Positions 27,449 to 37,736 of a stretch of DNA of 64,000 nt are shown here, piece after piece; positions within the stretch are counted from its first letter, which is position 1; each line of letters begins with the position of its first letter. The notes below the pieces were generated by a model. It did no database searches. It had not been told where the DNA came from and saw only the letters and a list, made by a program, of their open reading frames with translations. The stretch covers positions 272,977-336,976 of the forward strand of contig NZ_CANMRN010000004.1 in the NCBI RefSeq assembly GCF_947500265.1. Reading direction: 5' to 3'. This stretch comes from an uncultured Psychrobacter sp. Its GTDB lineage: Bacteria; Pseudomonadota; Gammaproteobacteria; Pseudomonadales; Moraxellaceae. The position numbers and the translations under genes were made by a program.

Positions 27449-28552
27449 ATGGAAATAGGTATTTTTTGTCCGATTGGCAACAACGGCTGGTTAATTTCAA
27501 AAAACGCGCCGCAATACAAACCAACATTTGAGCTAAATAAACAGATTGTGCAACGGGCTGAGCACTATGGGTTCGATTTTGCGCTTTCGATGATCAAACT
27601 GCGCGGTTTTGGCGGAGAAACTGAGTTTTGGGATTACAACCTCGAGAGCTTTACTTTGATGGCAGGGTTGGCTGCGGTCACATCCAAGATAAAAATCTAT
27701 GCCACATCGGCGACGTTGGTCATGCCGCCAGCAATCGTAGCGAGAATGGCATCAACGCTTGATAGCATCTCAAACGGGCGTTTTGGATTGAATGTCGTGA
27801 CTGGCTGGCAAGAAGCAGAATATGGACAAATGGGCATGTGGCCTGGCGACGATTATTTTGGTAAGCGCTATGACTACCTATCTGAATATGTACAAATTTT
27901 GAGAGATCTGTGGGCAACAGGCCAATCTGATTTGAAGGGTGAGTTCTTCCAAATGGATGACTGTCAAGTGAAGCCCATTCCAAAAGCGGATATGAAGATT
28001 ATCTGTGCGGGTCAATCAGACACAGGCTTGGCGTTCTCTGCAAAATACGCTGATTACAACTTTGTCTTCGGTAAAGGTCTGAACACGCCAACTGCCTATG
28101 CCGGTATCAATGATCGCTTAAAGGTACACACGGATAAGACGGGTCGTAACGTTCCGACCTATGTCCTCTTTATGGTCATTGCAGATGAGACCGATGAAAA
28201 AGCCCAAGCAAAGTGGCAATCATACAATGATGGTGCGGATTTCGAAGCCATTGATTGGTTGCAGTCGCAAGGCGGTAAGGACAAAACCTCAGGCAAAGAT
28301 ACCAACGTTCGTCATATGGCCTCAAGTGTTTCACCAGTCAATATCAACATGGGTACGCTGGTTGGCTCTTTTGAAAACGTCGCCAGCATGTTAGACGAAG
28401 TCGCTGAAGTACAAGGTACGGATGGCGTTCTACTGACCTTTGATGATTTCGTGCAAGGCGTGGAAGATTTCGGTAGCAGAATTCAACCGCTGATGCAGAG
28501 CCGCATCAATGTTGATACCCCAGTGGCCAGCCAAGCTGTCAGCGAAGCCTAA
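27449..28552 (+). CDS. rutA: Pyrimidine monooxygenase RutA
   Basis: A 367-residue flavin-dependent luciferase-fold monooxygenase. It opens the uracil ring with FMNH2 and oxygen, giving ureidoacrylate peracid. Sequence marks are [17 protein letters not shown] at the start, [22 protein letters not shown] near residue 110 and a [10 protein letters not shown] end. I start at ATG 27449, which follows AGGTGAAATC and gives the normal length; an in-frame ATG at 27374 would add 25 hydrophobic residues and lies before the expected transcription start. It is first in an operon whose next gene is rutB, 14 bp downstream. Confidence 0.95.
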   Translation: MEIGIFCPIGNNGWLISKNAPQYKPTFELNKQIVQRAEHYGFDFALSMIKLRGFGGETEFWDYNLESFTLMAGLAAVTSKIKIYATSATLVMPPAIVARMASTLDSISNGRFGLNVVTGWQEAEYGQMGMWPGDDYFGKRYDYLSEYVQILRDLWATGQSDLKGEFFQMDDCQVKPIPKADMKIICAGQSDTGLAFSAKYADYNFVFGKGLNTPTAYAGINDRLKVHTDKTGRNVPTYVLFMVIADETDEKAQAKWQSYNDGADFEAIDWLQSQGGKDKTSGKDTNVRHMASSVSPVNINMGTLVGSFENVASMLDEVAEVQGTDGVLLTFDDFVQGVEDFGSRIQPLMQSRINVDTPVASQAVSEA

Positions 28553-28566
28553 TAAAAGGAGCAGAT

Positions 28567-29286
28567 ATGAATTCGGTTAATACAATTTGTGCGGACTTTA
28601 CCAAGGAATCCTCTCCTGTTTTAGAGTCGTTGCCTGAACCTATCAAGTTAGATCCATCCCAGACGGCATTGATCGTCGTGGACATGCAAAACGCGTATGC
28701 CAGCCAAGGTGGTTATCTAGATTTGGCTGGGTTTGATGTCACAGCGACCAAGCCCGTCATCGATAAAATCAAGCAAGCCGTGGATATTGCGCATCAATCT
28801 GGCATACAAGTCATCTATTTCAGAAATGGCTGGGACAACAAGTATGTCGAAGCGGGTGGTAGTGGATCGCCCAATTATCACAAATCAAATGCCCTAAAAA
28901 CCATGCGTAAGAATCCTGAAATTGAGGGAACGCTATTAGCAAAAGGCGGCTGGGATTATGAGTTAGTTGACGAGCTTAGCCCTGCACCTCAAGACATCGT
29001 TATAGATAAACCTCGATATAGCGGCTTTGCAAACACCAATTTCGATAGTGTATTGCGATCACGGGGCATACGTAATCTCTTGCTCACAGGTATTGCGACC
29101 AACGTCTGTGTTGAATCGACGCTTCGAGATGGATTTTTTCTTGAGTATTTTGGTGTGTTGTTAGATGACGCTTGTTATCAAGCAGGGCCAGTAGAGGCTC
29201 ATGAGGCCACACTATATAACGTAAAAACCTTTTTTGGTTGGGTGTCCGATGTTGCCAGCATGCAGCAGTGCTTTTCAGATAGTTAA
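28567..29286 (+). CDS. rutB: Ureidoacrylate amidohydrolase RutB
   Basis: A 239-residue isochorismatase-fold hydrolase that cleaves ureidoacrylate (peracid) to aminoacrylate, carbamate and ammonia. The catalytic Asp lies in [19 protein letters not shown] (about residue 38). The catalytic Cys lies in [21 protein letters not shown] in part (Cys about 179). [12 protein letters not shown] stretch with its Lys completes the triad. AAAGGAGCAG precedes the ATG, 14 bp after rutA. Confidence 0.95.
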   Translation: MNSVNTICADFTKESSPVLESLPEPIKLDPSQTALIVVDMQNAYASQGGYLDLAGFDVTATKPVIDKIKQAVDIAHQSGIQVIYFRNGWDNKYVEAGGSGSPNYHKSNALKTMRKNPEIEGTLLAKGGWDYELVDELSPAPQDIVIDKPRYSGFANTNFDSVLRSRGIRNLLLTGIATNVCVESTLRDGFFLEYFGVLLDDACYQAGPVEAHEATLYNVKTFFGWVSDVASMQQCFSDS

Positions 29287-29361
29287 CGTTTTACTTAGCC
29301 AGTTTTTAGCAACCTAAACCACGATTTTCATACTTAATCTAACCGTAATAGGAATGTAGAT

Positions 29362-29745
29362 ATGTCTAAACAAGTGATTATCCCTGAAGGTACTAGCAAA
29401 CCATTGGCCCCTTATGTACCAGCGACTAAGGCCGACAACATCGTCTATGTCTCGGGCACCTTGCCCTTTGATGAAAACAACGATGTCGTACATGTGGGTG
29501 ATGCCGCTGCTCAAACTCGCCACGTGTTAACAACGATTCAAAACGTTATTCGAACCGCTGGCGGTAATATGGATGATGTGACGTTTAATTCGATCTTTGT
29601 AAAAGATTGGGCAGATTATGACGCGGTCAATCAAGTCTATGCAGAATTTTTTCCCAATGAAAAGCCAGCAAGATTTTGTATCCAATGTGGATTGGTGAAA
29701 CCAGACGCCCTCGTCGAAATCGCGTCCATAGCGCACATTGGATAA
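29362..29745 (+). CDS. rutC: RidA-family aminoacrylate deaminase RutC
   Basis: A 127-residue RidA/YjgF-fold protein. It is proposed to speed hydrolysis of 3-aminoacrylate (or reduce its peracid form) in the Rut pathway. Family residues include [10 protein letters not shown] near the N-terminus and the Arg of [11 protein letters not shown] with the following ALVEI. It lies 75 bp after rutB in the same order as in E. coli. Confidence 0.93.
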   Translation: MSKQVIIPEGTSKPLAPYVPATKADNIVYVSGTLPFDENNDVVHVGDAAAQTRHVLTTIQNVIRTAGGNMDDVTFNSIFVKDWADYDAVNQVYAEFFPNEKPARFCIQCGLVKPDALVEIASIAHIG

Positions 29746-29877
29746 AAACCTGTTTAAAAATAACTGCAGTTAGTGAATTTAAAGTTACCTGACATTGAAC
29801 CCTCTAGCATTGGACTGTAGTAGGGCGCTTTAGTTGACTACACATGTGGCGGAATATTGTTTAAAAGGAAATGACAG

Positions 29878-30459
29878 ATGAATACAGTAATTAAAGAAAG
29901 CCAAGTAACGCAATCCTCATTAATGAAACATAAGTCTAAAGAATCATTCACCTCTACGGCAGGAAGCTTAACCGACATGCAGCAGTCTTTTAGAGATGCG
30001 ATGAGTAAGTTGGCTGCTGCCGTGAACATTATTACCACTGAAGGTCCAGCAGGGCGAGCAGGATTTACAGCATCAGCGGTGTGCAGTGTCACTGACGAAC
30101 CGCCAACCCTATTAGTGTGTCTAAACCGAAGCGCTTCTGTGTACAAGTTTTTTAAAGAAAATATGGTGCTATGCGTCAACACACTTGGTCTTGAACATAA
30201 AGATTTAAGCGGTGTGTTCGGTGGCAAAAAGGCGCTGGAAGAAAGATTTGAGCAAGGCAACTGGTCCACGCTGTCAACCGGATCGCCTGTATTAGAGGAC
30301 GCCAGCAACTCCTTTGATTGCAAAATCAAACTCATCAGCTCGGTGGGGACCCACGATATTCTTATTTGTGAAGTATTGGATATCAAACACAAGCCTGATT
30401 GCGAAAGTCTCATCTATTTCAATCGAGACTACCATCAATTGAGTAAGTGCAAAAACTAA
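29878..30459 (+). CDS. rutF: NADH-dependent FMN reductase RutF
   Basis: A 193-residue flavin reductase-like protein that supplies reduced FMN to RutA. The FMN-binding core is visible ([23 protein letters not shown] in part, about residues 45-65) with [14 protein letters not shown] after it. An N-terminal extension of about 35 residues precedes the core. AAGGAAATGACAG stands just before the ATG. In E. coli rutF follows rutE; here it follows rutC, so the operon order is rearranged. Confidence 0.92.
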   Translation: MNTVIKESQVTQSSLMKHKSKESFTSTAGSLTDMQQSFRDAMSKLAAAVNIITTEGPAGRAGFTASAVCSVTDEPPTLLVCLNRSASVYKFFKENMVLCVNTLGLEHKDLSGVFGGKKALEERFEQGNWSTLSTGSPVLEDASNSFDCKIKLISSVGTHDILICEVLDIKHKPDCESLIYFNRDYHQLSKCKN

Positions 30460-30494
30460 GTATCACACCTCTACTTTTTTTAAGGATATTCAAA

Positions 30495-31853
30495 ATGGAT
30501 AAATGGTTTGTGAAATGGCGTCCCTACACCGGGAACCTAGAAACGACACCGGTAGGTATCAATGAATACTTACCAATGGGTAAAAGTGTGGTGTTAGGCG
30601 CACAGCACTCATTTGCAATGTTCGGTGCGACAATCTTAGCTCCCTTACTGATGGGCTTTGATCCTAGCTTGACCATGCTGATTACTGGTATAGGTACGAT
30701 ACTTTTCTTTCTTATTACTGGTGGTCACGTACCAAGTTATTTAGGCTCTAGTTTTGCATTTATCGGAGCGGTTGCAGCAGTAACAGGGTATAGCGGCACT
30801 GGTATCAATCCAAATATTGGTATTGCGCTGGGAGGTACCGTTGTCTGCGGGATTTTATATGCACTGATGGGTCTGCTGGTGATGAAAACAGGGACAGAGT
30901 GGATTGAAAATTTGATGCCACCTGTGGTCACTGGGTCCATTGTGATGATTATCGGGTTAAACTTAGCGCCGGTCACCATACAAAGCGTCATCGGCAGTAG
31001 CTTTGACTCTTGGATGGCGTTAGTCACCGTATTATGTATTTGTTCAGTCGCTGTATTCACCAAAGGTATGGTCAGGCGCCTGTTACTGTTAATCGGATTG
31101 GTCGCTGCGTATTTTATTTATTTCCTATTAACGAATGTATTGGGCATGGGCACGCCTATTGATTTTAGTCCAATTGCAAATGCCGCTTGGTTCGGTATTC
31201 CAACCCTTTATTCTCCTGTCTTTGAGACCAATGCCATATTAGTCATTGCACCTGTCTTTATCATCTTGATCGCTGAAAACCTTGGACATTTCAAAGCAGT
31301 AGAAGCCATGACTGGCAAAAGCATCTCGCCTTATATGGGTAGAGCATTCTTCGCTGACGGCCTTTGTACCACGCTTTCAGCCTCGGTAGGCGGTACTGGT
31401 ATGACGACTTATGCAGAAAACATCGGCGTGATGGCCGCGACCAAAATTTACTCTACAGTTGTCTTTGTCATAGCAGGTGTCTTTGCAATCTTATTGGGCT
31501 TATCCCCTAAGTTTGGAACGTTGGTAAGTACCATTCCTGTGCCTATTTTGACCGGTGCTTCAATCGTTGTCTTTGGTTTAATCACGATCGCTGGTGCGCG
31601 CATTTGGATGAATGCAAAAATTGATTTCAGTAAGAATGGCAATATGTTGGTAGCCGCCGTCCCAGTAATCTTAGGTACTGGCAACTATTCACTAAACATT
31701 GCAGGCTTTGATTTAGGCGGTATCGGTACCGCTACTTTCTTGGCCATTCTTATGAATCTCGTTTTCAATTTTAAAAACAAACAAAAAGAGGTGAGCGTGA
31801 CCACTGAGAGAGAAATCGCTACATCAGAGCCGCTCTTAAAACTCAATCCATAA
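30495..31853 (+). CDS. rutG: Uracil/pyrimidine permease RutG
   Basis: A 452-residue NCS2-family nucleobase permease with about 12-14 membrane segments. It imports uracil, possibly thymine, by proton symport. Marks are an N-terminal cytoplasmic start with LGAQHSFAMFGATILAPLLMG, the substrate region with an acidic residue in ILIAENLGHFKAVEAMTG, and SASVGGTGMTTYAENIGVMA further on. I start at ATG 30495, with AAGGA eight bases upstream; the longer frame from 30447 would overlap rutF. Confidence 0.94.
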   Translation: MDKWFVKWRPYTGNLETTPVGINEYLPMGKSVVLGAQHSFAMFGATILAPLLMGFDPSLTMLITGIGTILFFLITGGHVPSYLGSSFAFIGAVAAVTGYSGTGINPNIGIALGGTVVCGILYALMGLLVMKTGTEWIENLMPPVVTGSIVMIIGLNLAPVTIQSVIGSSFDSWMALVTVLCICSVAVFTKGMVRRLLLLIGLVAAYFIYFLLTNVLGMGTPIDFSPIANAAWFGIPTLYSPVFETNAILVIAPVFIILIAENLGHFKAVEAMTGKSISPYMGRAFFADGLCTTLSASVGGTGMTTYAENIGVMAATKIYSTVVFVIAGVFAILLGLSPKFGTLVSTIPVPILTGASIVVFGLITIAGARIWMNAKIDFSKNGNMLVAAVPVILGTGNYSLNIAGFDLGGIGTATFLAILMNLVFNFKNKQKEVSVTTEREIATSEPLLKLNP

Positions 31854-31892
31854 AATTAAACCCTACTTGATATTACCTTAAGGAATCGTGTC

Positions 31893-33392
31893 ATGAATAC
31901 AGAACCACGCAGCGTACAACAATTGATTAATGGCGAATTTACCGAGTCAACTACCACAGAATGGATTGATATCACCAATCCAGCCACGCAAGAAGTTATC
32001 GCCAAGGTACCACAATCAACACCTGAGGAAATCGAGCAAGCTATCAAAACGGCATCTGAAGCCTTTCAGAGCTGGCGTGTCACACCAATCAGCAAAAGAG
32101 CGCGTGTGTTTCTAAAGTATCAACAACTGATACGTGAAAATATGGATGAGTTGGCGGCGCTACTGACTGAAGAACAAGGTAAGACACTGGCAGATGCTAG
32201 AGGTGATGTATTTAGAGGTCTTGAGGTCGTAGAGCACGCCTCAGGTATCGGTAACTTGCAACAAGGGGGCTACATCGAAAACGTCGCCAGTAGTGTTGAT
32301 ATGTATACCGTTCAACAGCCAATAGGTGTCTGTGCAGGTATTACTCCCTTTAATTTTCCTGCCATGATTCCTCTATGGATGTTTCCAATGGCCATCGCCA
32401 CAGGCAACACATTCATCTTAAAACCCTCTGAACAAAACCCAATCGTTACCATGAGATTGGTCGAGTTGGCCCTTGAAGCAGGTATACCAAAAGGGGTGTT
32501 AAGTGTCGTTCATGGTGGTAAAAATACGGTGGATGCGCTGTGCGATCACCCTGACATAAAAGCAATATCTTTCGTTGGTTCAACAGCAGTGGGTAAGCAT
32601 GTCTATGATCGAGCCGGTCAGGCTGGCAAACGTGTGCAATGTATGATGGGTGCGAAAAACCATGCCGTTATCATGCCTGACGCCAATAAAGAACAAAGTC
32701 TGAATCAGCTAGCAGGGGCAGCATTTGGTGCAGCAGGTCAGCGATGCATGGCACTGTCTGTCGTGGTATTGGTTGGAGAGTCTAAACAGTGGGTTGATGA
32801 GATTGTAGAAAAATCAGCACAGCTAGTAGTGTCTGCTGGCAAGGATGATAAAGATTTAGGTCCGCTAATATCTAAGCAAGCCAAAGCCCGTGTCGAGCGC
32901 TTAATCCAAGCGGGAATTGATGAAGGGGCAACTCTCAGACTCGATGGCCGTGGTTGTCAGGTAGCAGGTTATGAAAACGGCAACTTTGTTGGCCCAACCA
33001 TCTTAGATCACGTAACCACTGATATGAGCTGCTATACCGAAGAAATTTTTGGCCCTGTCCTATGCATTATGTATGCCGACACGCTTGAGGAAGCTATTAA
33101 GATTATCAATACCAATCCAAATGGTAATGGCACCGCAATTTTCACCCAGTCTGGCGCCCATGCCCATAAGTTCCAACAAGATATCGATGTTGGACAAGTT
33201 GGTATCAATTTACCAATTCCAGTACCGCTACCGATGTTTTCGTTTACAGGGTCTAGAGCCAGTAAGCTCGGTGACTTAGGTCCTTATGGTAAGCAAGCGG
33301 TGCAGTTTTATACACAGACGAAAACCGTGATATCACGCTGGTTTGATGAAGATGCTAGTGAAGGCGTAAATACCACTATCTCTATGAAGTAG
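31893..33392 (+). CDS. mmsA: (Methyl)malonate-semialdehyde dehydrogenase, CoA-acylating
   Basis: A 499-residue aldehyde dehydrogenase of the MmsA type, converting malonate or methylmalonate semialdehyde to acetyl-CoA or propionyl-CoA with NAD and CoA. The catalytic Cys285 lies in [13 protein letters not shown], the cofactor motif in [10 protein letters not shown], and the MmsA-specific [12 protein letters not shown] stretch is present. It is embedded in the rut operon, 40 bp after rutG. Uracil degradation yields malonic semialdehyde, so this enzyme can burn that carbon to acetyl-CoA, an alternative to the RutE reduction. The link is inferred from position and known chemistry. Confidence 0.92.
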   Translation: MNTEPRSVQQLINGEFTESTTTEWIDITNPATQEVIAKVPQSTPEEIEQAIKTASEAFQSWRVTPISKRARVFLKYQQLIRENMDELAALLTEEQGKTLADARGDVFRGLEVVEHASGIGNLQQGGYIENVASSVDMYTVQQPIGVCAGITPFNFPAMIPLWMFPMAIATGNTFILKPSEQNPIVTMRLVELALEAGIPKGVLSVVHGGKNTVDALCDHPDIKAISFVGSTAVGKHVYDRAGQAGKRVQCMMGAKNHAVIMPDANKEQSLNQLAGAAFGAAGQRCMALSVVVLVGESKQWVDEIVEKSAQLVVSAGKDDKDLGPLISKQAKARVERLIQAGIDEGATLRLDGRGCQVAGYENGNFVGPTILDHVTTDMSCYTEEIFGPVLCIMYADTLEEAIKIINTNPNGNGTAIFTQSGAHAHKFQQDIDVGQVGINLPIPVPLPMFSFTGSRASKLGDLGPYGKQAVQFYTQTKTVISRWFDEDASEGVNTTISMK

Positions 33393-33500
33393 CTATACGG
33401 CCTAGCAAACGTAGGACGTTATGTAGAGCGTGTGATTAATTGACAACAGGCTCTACATAACAACATACAAAAGCAAATTTAAATGCAAATGGTGGATTCT

Positions 33501-34208
33501 ATGAATATCAATACAATACCAGAAATCATTGAAGATATTAAAGCAGGCAAGATGGTTATAATCATGGATGATGAGGATAGAGAAAATGAAGGTGACCTCA
33601 TTATGGCAGCAAGTCTCGCCAAACCTGATGATATTAACTTCATGATTACCCATGCCAGAGGTTTGGTTTGTTTGACCTTGACCTCCGAGCGTTGCAAAAA
33701 ATTAAAATTACCTCTGATGTGCAAAGACAACCAAGCACCTTACAGTACAAATTTCACCGTTTCCATTGATGCAGCAAAAGGGGTGAGTACCGGAATATCA
33801 ACGGCAGATAGAGCTCAGACTATCAGAACTGCCGTGTCTCAAGACGTTACCTTTGATGACGTCGTAACCCCAGGTCATATTTTTCCATTAGTGGCTAAAG
33901 AAGGCGGTGTCTTAGAGCGGGCTGGGCATACGGAGGCAGGTTGTGACCTAACGAGACTGGCTGGTTTAGAGCCTGCTGCGGTTATTGTAGAGATTATCAA
34001 CCAAGATGGTGAAATGGCTCGTAGAAATGATCTGATGAAATTCGCCGATACTCATAATCTAAAGGTCGGCACCATAGACGCGCTAATTAAATATATTAAA
34101 TCTCAAGAGACCATCGAAAGTAAAGGTGAAAGCGAAGTCGGAAATTTCGAAGAAACTGTAACGTATGAATATGATGAAAGTGATGAGCGTACCGTTGAAT
34201 TGATTTAG
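33501..34208 (+). CDS. ribB: 3,4-dihydroxy-2-butanone-4-phosphate synthase
   Basis: A 235-residue RibB, which converts ribulose 5-phosphate to the four-carbon precursor of riboflavin. Catalytic acidic residues are seen in [12 protein letters not shown] (about 25-36). [16 protein letters not shown] (about 145-160) is the other signature. It lacks the GTP cyclohydrolase II domain of bifunctional RibBA; the last 25 residues are an acidic extra tail. I chose ATG 33501, preceded by GGTGGA, over ATG 33483. Placement inside the rut operon suggests a dedicated flavin supply for RutA and RutF, which use FMN. Confidence 0.92.
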   Translation: MNINTIPEIIEDIKAGKMVIIMDDEDRENEGDLIMAASLAKPDDINFMITHARGLVCLTLTSERCKKLKLPLMCKDNQAPYSTNFTVSIDAAKGVSTGISTADRAQTIRTAVSQDVTFDDVVTPGHIFPLVAKEGGVLERAGHTEAGCDLTRLAGLEPAAVIVEIINQDGEMARRNDLMKFADTHNLKVGTIDALIKYIKSQETIESKGESEVGNFEETVTYEYDESDERTVELI

Positions 34209-34289
34209 TCAGTTTAATTTAGCTTGATTTTATAAGCTATTAGATACTTTTACCGCAATTTGAAACTTACTAAAATTGGATGAAACCCT

Positions 34290-35066
34290 ATGTTAGTTAA
34301 AAAATATCCTTGTAAGAACGACACGACAGAAACGATCGTATTTAGTTCAGGTTTAGGCGGGCATGCTGATTTTTGGTTACCTCAAATTGAAAGTTTTACC
34401 GAGCATTATAATGTGATTTGCTATGAACAAGAGGGGGTATCACCTGATAGCGATCTCTTACCCGATGACTATTCCATGCAAGATTTAGCGGATCAATTAA
34501 TCGAAATTTTAAAACAAGAAGGGCTGTCTAATTGTCATTTCGTTGGTCATGCACTTGGCGGATTTATTGGTATGGAAGTCGCTTATAAAGCGCCAGAATT
34601 GTTGGATAAACTGGTCATCTTAAATGGATGGGAAAGCCTAGATCCTCACACTATTAAATGTTTTAGCATGCGAACCAGTTTGCTACAAGATACAGGGGTA
34701 GAAGCATTTGTACGTGCCCAAGCGATATTTTTGTACCCACCGATCTGGATCTCAGACAACATAGATACACTCACGCAAAAAGAAAATAAAGCCATCGCTC
34801 ACTTTGCGCCAGTCGAGAACGTCTCAACGAGACTAAAAGCCTTGCAGGCTTATCAGCCCCTGATAAATGCCAAGCATATCAAAAATAAAACACTAGTTTT
34901 AAGCAACCTCGATGATGTTTTGGTGCCATGGCAACGCGGTCTGGCTTTAGCTGAAAATATGCAGAATGCTCAATTTGAGTTGATGGTGACAGGTGGCCAT
35001 GCCAGCACAATCACAGAGACCTGCTCAACCAATAACAAAATCCTCCAATTCTTATCCAAAAATTAA
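34290..35066 (+). CDS. rutD: Aminoacrylate hydrolase RutD, alpha/beta hydrolase fold
   Basis: A 258-residue alpha/beta hydrolase-fold protein, assigned to hydrolysis of 3-aminoacrylate to malonic semialdehyde. The oxyanion region is SSGLGGHADFWLPQI. The nucleophile elbow reads VGHALGG, with Ala88 where classical hydrolases have Ser. As I recall, E. coli RutD has the same change, so it is a family property and not a broken gene. The C-terminal His is in TGGHAST. It lies between ribB and rutE (gaps of 81 and 18 bp). Confidence 0.9.
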   Translation: MLVKKYPCKNDTTETIVFSSGLGGHADFWLPQIESFTEHYNVICYEQEGVSPDSDLLPDDYSMQDLADQLIEILKQEGLSNCHFVGHALGGFIGMEVAYKAPELLDKLVILNGWESLDPHTIKCFSMRTSLLQDTGVEAFVRAQAIFLYPPIWISDNIDTLTQKENKAIAHFAPVENVSTRLKALQAYQPLINAKHIKNKTLVLSNLDDVLVPWQRGLALAENMQNAQFELMVTGGHASTITETCSTNNKILQFLSKN

Positions 35067-35084
35067 TATCAATTAGGACGTACT

Positions 35085-35681
35085 ATGACTGATTCTCTAT
35101 CGTTATCTTCAGAAAGTCTTGACCAGCTGTTTGGCAAGGCCAGATCCTTTAATGCTTGGCAAAAAAAAGACGTACCAGATGCACTACTTGAAGAGATCTA
35201 TCATTTAGTTAAAATGGCACCTACCTCGGCCAACTGTTCACCGGCGCGTTTTATATTTCTTAAATCTGATGACGCTAAAGCGCGCTTAGAGCCAGCACTG
35301 TCATCAGGTAATATCGAAAAAACAATGACAGCACCTATCACAGTGATTGTCGCTCATGATAATGAATTTTATGAGCAACTTCCTAAATTGTTTCCACATA
35401 CGGATGCCAGATCATGGTTTAACTCTAGCCCTGAACTCATACAAGAAACGGCGTTTAGAAACAGTTCTATGCAAGCGGCTTATCTGATCTTGGCTTGTAG
35501 AGCCTTGGGTTTAGATACCGGTCCCATGTCTGGATTTAATAATGAACTGGTGGATAAAACCTTTCTTGAAGGTAGCAAATGGACCTCAAATCTACTGATT
35601 AATATAGGTTATGGCGAACCCGATCAATTATACAGCCGTTTGCCAAGATTGGACTTTAATGAGGCTTGCCAGATCTTATAA
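35085..35681 (+). CDS. rutE: Malonic semialdehyde reductase RutE
   Basis: A 198-residue nitroreductase-fold flavoprotein that reduces toxic malonic semialdehyde to 3-hydroxypropionate. The FMN-binding parts are ARSFNAWQ near the N-terminus, [15 protein letters not shown] (about 46-60) and [11 protein letters not shown] (about 145). [18 protein letters not shown] is the typical end. It is the last gene of the operon and a terminator follows 47 bp later. Confidence 0.92.
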   Translation: MTDSLSLSSESLDQLFGKARSFNAWQKKDVPDALLEEIYHLVKMAPTSANCSPARFIFLKSDDAKARLEPALSSGNIEKTMTAPITVIVAHDNEFYEQLPKLFPHTDARSWFNSSPELIQETAFRNSSMQAAYLILACRALGLDTGPMSGFNNELVDKTFLEGSKWTSNLLINIGYGEPDQLYSRLPRLDFNEACQIL

Positions 35682-35727
35682 GAAACAAGTCATTCCACCA
35701 TGTGGAAAGGGTATCTGCTTTCGACTG

Positions 35728-35768
35728 GGTTATTAAGTGAACCATGATGACGCTTAATAACCATTTTT
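35728..35768 (+). terminator. Terminator of the rut operon
   Basis: A perfect 10-bp stem (GGTTATTAAG / CTTAATAACC) with a 15-nt loop is followed by ATTTTT, 47 bp after rutE. Confidence 0.82.
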
Positions 35769-35832
35769 GATTAAAGATCTCTAAAAATAAAGGTTTTCTG
35801 CTACAGCTCTTTTATTGCAGGCATAAAAACAG

Positions 35833-35857
35833 CCCCAATCCTTACGATTGGGGTTTT
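35833..35857. terminator. Second hairpin with the CCCCAATC core
   Basis: CCCCAATC and GATTGGGG form an 8-bp stem with a 5-nt loop, followed by TTTT on the plus strand and preceded by AAAA. It can serve transcripts from either side. It belongs to the family of similar hairpins in this window. Confidence 0.75.
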
Positions 35858-36012
35858 CTACATCTGGGAATGTATAAGCATACTCAGAGCTGATAGTAGA
35901 TTTGATTATTTCAATAAATCAAAATATTGATACTACTAGATGACAGTCTAAGGAGGGCTAGGGCGTTGCATTCTTAGACTGTGCTGAACATATTTTTCTA
36001 GATATGCCTATA

Positions 36013-36444
36013 TTACAAACTCGAAAGCAGAACACTTGTTTCACTATTCAAAATGCCATCAATCTCTCTGACTTGACGCAGCACTTCGTCAAACTCTCTC
36101 AAGCTCGTCGTGTGTATCTCTCCTACCAAGTCCCACGCCCCGTTGGTTGTATGCAGCTTAATCAATTGGGGGATACCCCGCAGTTTCCTAATCACTTGTG
36201 AAGTAGATTTCCCTGTTACCTCAATCATCATCATCGCTTTGACCGTTTCTTTGTCTAGTGCCTCATGCACTCGAATCGTAAATCCTAAAATAGCACCGTT
36301 GTGAATCAGTCTATCCAATCTGTTTTGGACAGTGGCACGAGAGACTTTGAGTTTTTTAGCCAGGTTGGAGATGGTTGCTCGACCATCTTGTCGAAGTTCA
36401 GATATCAGTTCGCTATCTAAAGAGTCATAAGTGTAATACGCCAT
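36013..36444 (-). CDS. Lrp/AsnC-family regulator
   Basis: A 143-residue Lrp/AsnC regulator with an N-terminal winged helix (DSELISELRQDGRATISNLAKKL, SRATVQNRLDRL in parts, residues 10-50) and a C-terminal RAM ligand-binding domain (about 65-140). I chose ATG 36444, preceded by GAAGGAAG at good spacing; the frame extends to 36489. It is divergent from ornithine cyclodeaminase and arginase genes. It is therefore probably their regulator, responding to arginine, ornithine or proline; the ligand is inferred. Confidence 0.88.
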   Translation of the reverse strand: MAYYTYDSLDSELISELRQDGRATISNLAKKLKVSRATVQNRLDRLIHNGAILGFTIRVHEALDKETVKAMMMIEVTGKSTSQVIRKLRGIPQLIKLHTTNGAWDLVGEIHTTSLREFDEVLRQVREIDGILNSETSVLLSSL

Positions 36445-36543
36445 AAAAATGCTTCCTTCATTAGATTTTGACATTATGCTAAGTAGCACCTAACAATGTG
36501 TCAAAAAAATGTCCATATTTAGTAAATTATTGACATTTTAACT

Positions 36544-36574
36544 GACAATTATAATTGGTAGCATATTAATTGTC
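36544..36574. promoter_or_regulatory. Inverted repeat, likely Lrp-type operator
   Basis: GACAATTA (36544-36551) and TAATTGTC (36567-36574) form a perfect 8-bp inverted repeat 38 bp before the ornithine cyclodeaminase ATG. More TGTCA/TGACA copies lie at about 36498-36537, as expected for multi-site binding by Lrp-type octamers. Confidence 0.55.
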
Positions 36575-36612
36575 GGTTAAATAAATAATATTCAAGGAAT
36601 GGAGCAAAATTA

Positions 36613-37707
36613 ATGTCTAAATTTATCGTATCACAGAAGCAGGGTGTGCCATTTGTTAGCGTACAGGCGATGGCTGAAATCATTAGTAACTATGGTATAG
36701 AACAGACCATAAAAGAATTGGTAGATGCTTTAGAACAAGATTTTTCTCGTTGGGATAGTTTTGAAAAATCCAGTCGTTTTGCTTCTCATTCCAAAGACGG
36801 TGTCATAGAGTTGATGCCTGTCAGCGATGGTGAAATGTTTGCGTGCAAATATGTCAATGGCCATCCAATCAATACCAAGCGCGATTTGCAGACGGTAGCC
36901 GCTTTTGGCTTATTGTCTGATGTCGATACCGGCTATCCCATTCTGCTGACAGAGATGTGTATCTTGACTGCCTTACGTACGGCAGCGACTTCTGCACTGG
37001 TTGCCAAACATTGTGCGCCTAAAAACGCCCAGACTTTAGCGCTTATCGGTAATGGTGCTCAGGGTGAGTTCCAAGCAATGGGTATGAAGGCAGTCGTGGG
37101 TATCTCAAAAGTGCGTTTGTATGATGTCGACCCAGCCGCATCTGAAAAAGTAGCGCATAACCTTGCCGACTCAGGCCTAGAAATTATTATTTGCAAAACG
37201 GTAGAAGAAGCAGTTGAAGGCGCAGATATCATCACCACTTGTACCGCAGATAAGAAAAACGCCACCATCCTCCGTGATGATATGGTCAAAAAAGGCGTCT
37301 ATATTAACGCCATCGGTGGTGACTGTCCTGGAAAAACGGAGCTGGATGCCAACATCTTGTTAAGAGCCGATCATGTGATTGTGGAATTTGAACCGCAAAC
37401 CCGTATTGAAGGCGACATTCAACAGCTCTCTCAAGATTTCCCTGTGACAGAGTTTCACCGCATCGTAAACGGTGAAAAAGAAGTACGCACCAACGAAAAT
37501 AACTTGGTTGTATTTGATGGTGTTGGTTTTGCCTCAGAAGACTTTACGGCTTTGGTATTTTTGCGTGATTTGATCAAAAAGCAGGACGCATATGAGCTGC
37601 TTGACTTGATTCCTCAGCAACAAGACCCTAAAAACCTCTATTCGGTAGTCAAAGCTCATAGCAAAGATCTTAGCCTAGAGACGGATGAAGCGATGGCCGC
37701 ATCATAA
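36613..37707 (+). CDS. Ornithine cyclodeaminase
   Basis: A 364-residue enzyme of the ornithine cyclodeaminase/mu-crystallin family, which turns ornithine directly into proline and ammonia using bound NAD. The substrate part is seen in FACKYVNGHPINTKRDLQTV in part and TEMCILTALRTAATSALVAKH. The dinucleotide motif is LALIGNGAQGEFQAMG (about 138-153). The conserved acidic residue is in GGDCPGKTELD. The arginase gene follows 29 bp later, so arginine can be taken to proline in two steps. Alternative family activities, such as alanine dehydrogenase, are less likely given the neighbour. Confidence 0.92.
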   Translation: MSKFIVSQKQGVPFVSVQAMAEIISNYGIEQTIKELVDALEQDFSRWDSFEKSSRFASHSKDGVIELMPVSDGEMFACKYVNGHPINTKRDLQTVAAFGLLSDVDTGYPILLTEMCILTALRTAATSALVAKHCAPKNAQTLALIGNGAQGEFQAMGMKAVVGISKVRLYDVDPAASEKVAHNLADSGLEIIICKTVEEAVEGADIITTCTADKKNATILRDDMVKKGVYINAIGGDCPGKTELDANILLRADHVIVEFEPQTRIEGDIQQLSQDFPVTEFHRIVNGEKEVRTNENNLVVFDGVGFASEDFTALVFLRDLIKKQDAYELLDLIPQQQDPKNLYSVVKAHSKDLSLETDEAMAAS

Positions 37708-37736
37708 GTCATTTGAATATAGAAAATAGGAGTTCA

